DNA of 6,075 nucleotides from Pseudodesulfovibrio sp. (lineage in GTDB: Bacteria > Desulfobacterota > Desulfovibrionia > Desulfovibrionales > Desulfovibrionaceae), in contig JAFLJW010000227.1 of NCBI GenBank assembly GCA_022712815.1, forward strand, positions 1 to 6,075. The letters are read 5' to 3'. The translations under genes were made by a program, and so were the position numbers. Every line of letters starts with the position of its first letter. Position 1 is the first letter of the stretch. Of the stretch, positions 5,004 through 6,075 are shown in pieces. The notes beneath the pieces were generated by a model. It was not told where the DNA came from and did no database searches. It saw only the letters and a list, made by a program, of their open reading frames with translations.

Positions 5004-6075
5004 CTACCAGGCAAACAACGGGAATTCCCGGGCAAAGTCTTCTACTTCTTTGCTGATTTCGGTCAAAACCTTGTCCTCGTTAATATTGTCCAGCGCAGCA
5101 ACAATAGCCTCCGCCACAACAATCATGTCTTCCTCAATCATGCCGCGAGTGGTCAATGCCGGGGTTCCCAAACGAACACCTGATGTCTGGAACGGCGACT
5201 TGGTCTCAAACGGAATGGTATTCTTGTTGACCGTGATACCCGCCTTGTCCAGCGCGATCTGGGCATCCTTGCCGGTATAATCTTTCTTTGACAGGTCAAT
5301 CAGCATCATGTGGTTGTCTGTGCCGCCGGAGACCAGCGTGTAACCTGCTTCCTGCAAGCTGGCTGCCAGCACCTTGGCATTTTTGACGACCTGCTGCTGA
5401 TATTCCACGAAACCGGGAGACAGGGCCTCGCCAAAGGCCACGGCCTTGGAGGCGATGACATGCATCAGCGGACCGCCCTGAATGCCCGGGAAGATATTGG
5501 AGTTCATTTCCTTCTCCAAATCCTCAGCACCGAGAATCATGCCGCCGCGAGGGCCACGCAGGGTCTTGTGGGTCGTGGTGGTGGTGTAGTGAGCGTGCTC
5601 GATACAACTCGGATGCTCTCCGGCTGCGATCAGACCGGCGATGTGCGCCATGTCCACCAGCAGCTTGGCACCGACTTCGTCAGCGATCTGGCGGAAGCGG
5701 GCAAAGTCGATGATGCGCGGGTAGGCGGATGCACCAGCGATAATCAGGGTCGGCTTATGCTCTTTGGCAAGGGCTTCGACCTGATCGTAATCTATTGTCT
5801 GCGTCTCCTTGGAAACGCCGTAATGAACCATGTTGAAGAGCTTGCCGGAGAAGTTGACCGGGGAGCCGTGGGTCAGGTGTCCGCCATGGGACAGGTCCAT
5901 GCCGAGTACGGTATCACCGATCTGGCAGGTTGCGAAATAGACGGCCATGTTCGCCTGAGAGCCGGAATGAGGCTGGACATTGACATAGGCCGCGCCGAAT
6001 AGCTCCTTGGCGCGGTCACGGGCCAGATCTTCGACCTGATCGACGAACTCGCAGCCGCCGTACCACCGTTTGCCG
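5004..6075 (-). CDS. glyA: Serine hydroxymethyltransferase, 5' end outside window
   Basis: This PLP enzyme interconverts serine and glycine with tetrahydrofolate, supplying one-carbon units in the cytoplasm. About 356 residues are visible from GKRWYGGCEFVDQVE at the right edge to EFPLFAW before TAG (5004-5006), so roughly the first 55-60 residues of a usual 410-420 are missing. The frame is open past the internal ATG at 5948. Family marks are VQPHSGSQANMAVYFA, DLSHGGHLTHG, LLVDMAHIAGLIAAGEHPS and the PLP-lysine motif TTTTTHKTLRGPRGG with the lysine near visible residue 170. Further on are the conserved FPGIQGGPLMH and the C-terminal GVRLGTPALTTRG. Nothing in the visible part looks broken. An intrinsic terminator and repeat copy 4 follow, so it is transcriptionally separate from the genes to its left. 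Confidence 0.97.
   Translation of the reverse strand, partial: GKRWYGGCEFVDQVEDLARDRAKELFGAAYVNVQPHSGSQANMAVYFATCQIGDTVLGMDLSHGGHLTHGSPVNFSGKLFNMVHYGVSKETQTIDYDQVEALAKEHKPTLIIAGASAYPRIIDFARFRQIADEVGAKLLVDMAHIAGLIAAGEHPSCIEHAHYTTTTTHKTLRGPRGGMILGAEDLEKEMNSNIFPGIQGGPLMHVIASKAVAFGEALSPGFVEYQQQVVKNAKVLAASLQEAGYTLVSGGTDNHMMLIDLSKKDYTGKDAQIALDKAGITVNKNTIPFETKSPFQTSGVRLGTPALTTRGMIEEDMIVVAEAIVAALDNINEDKVLTEISKEVEDFAREFPLFAW

Noticed and set aside
5310..6002. Long plus-strand open frame opposite glyA
   Set aside because: It is the antisense shadow of glyA, whose strand is fixed by unmistakable SHMT motifs.

Overview
This looks like a stretch of a moderately GC-rich bacterial chromosome. A B12-type radical SAM protein, a glyA gene and a repeated intergenic element together suggest a sulfate reducer of the Desulfovibrio/Pseudodesulfovibrio type. 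That placement is an inference from general resemblance; no marker gene here proves it. The two edge genes (radical SAM and glyA) are core-like. Everything between them, about 1115-5003, looks like accessory or plastic DNA.

Layout. At 2-1114 (+) is the C-terminal part of a radical SAM protein. At 1135-1440 is copy 1 of a roughly 300-bp repeat, starting just after the radical SAM stop codon. At 1474-2883 (-) is an AT-rich gene for a stand-alone PD-(D/E)XK nuclease-like protein with its own strong ribosome binding site. At 3007-3312 is copy 2 of the repeat, inverted relative to copy 1, so the nuclease gene sits alone between two near-identical inverted copies. At 3389-3808 (-) is a small secreted staphylococcal-nuclease-like protein in which the first catalytic arginine appears to be cysteine. 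At about 3860-4140 is a non-coding stretch with a 20-bp long-range helix and several nested hairpins, probably a structured RNA of unrecognised type. Copies 3 (4243-4520) and 4 (4594-4896) of the repeat follow in tandem. Copy 3 is diverged, lacks a roughly 52-bp hairpin module, and carries a 26-bp perfect palindrome flanked by a TA duplication. A clear intrinsic terminator (4947-4978) closes glyA, which runs from 5004 off the right edge (-).

How it fits together. The four coding genes do not form an obvious operon. The radical SAM gene converges on the nuclease gene. The nuclease, nuclease-like and glyA genes share the minus strand but are separated by repeats, a terminator-like hairpin and the structured region. 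The repeat copies share a purine-rich head, a hairpin whose loop can pair upstream, and a conserved long helix. They are best read as a structured, non-coding repeat family that settles next to gene ends. The most interesting points are the nuclease gene between inverted repeats, the structured RNA candidate, and the tiny palindromic insertion in copy 3.
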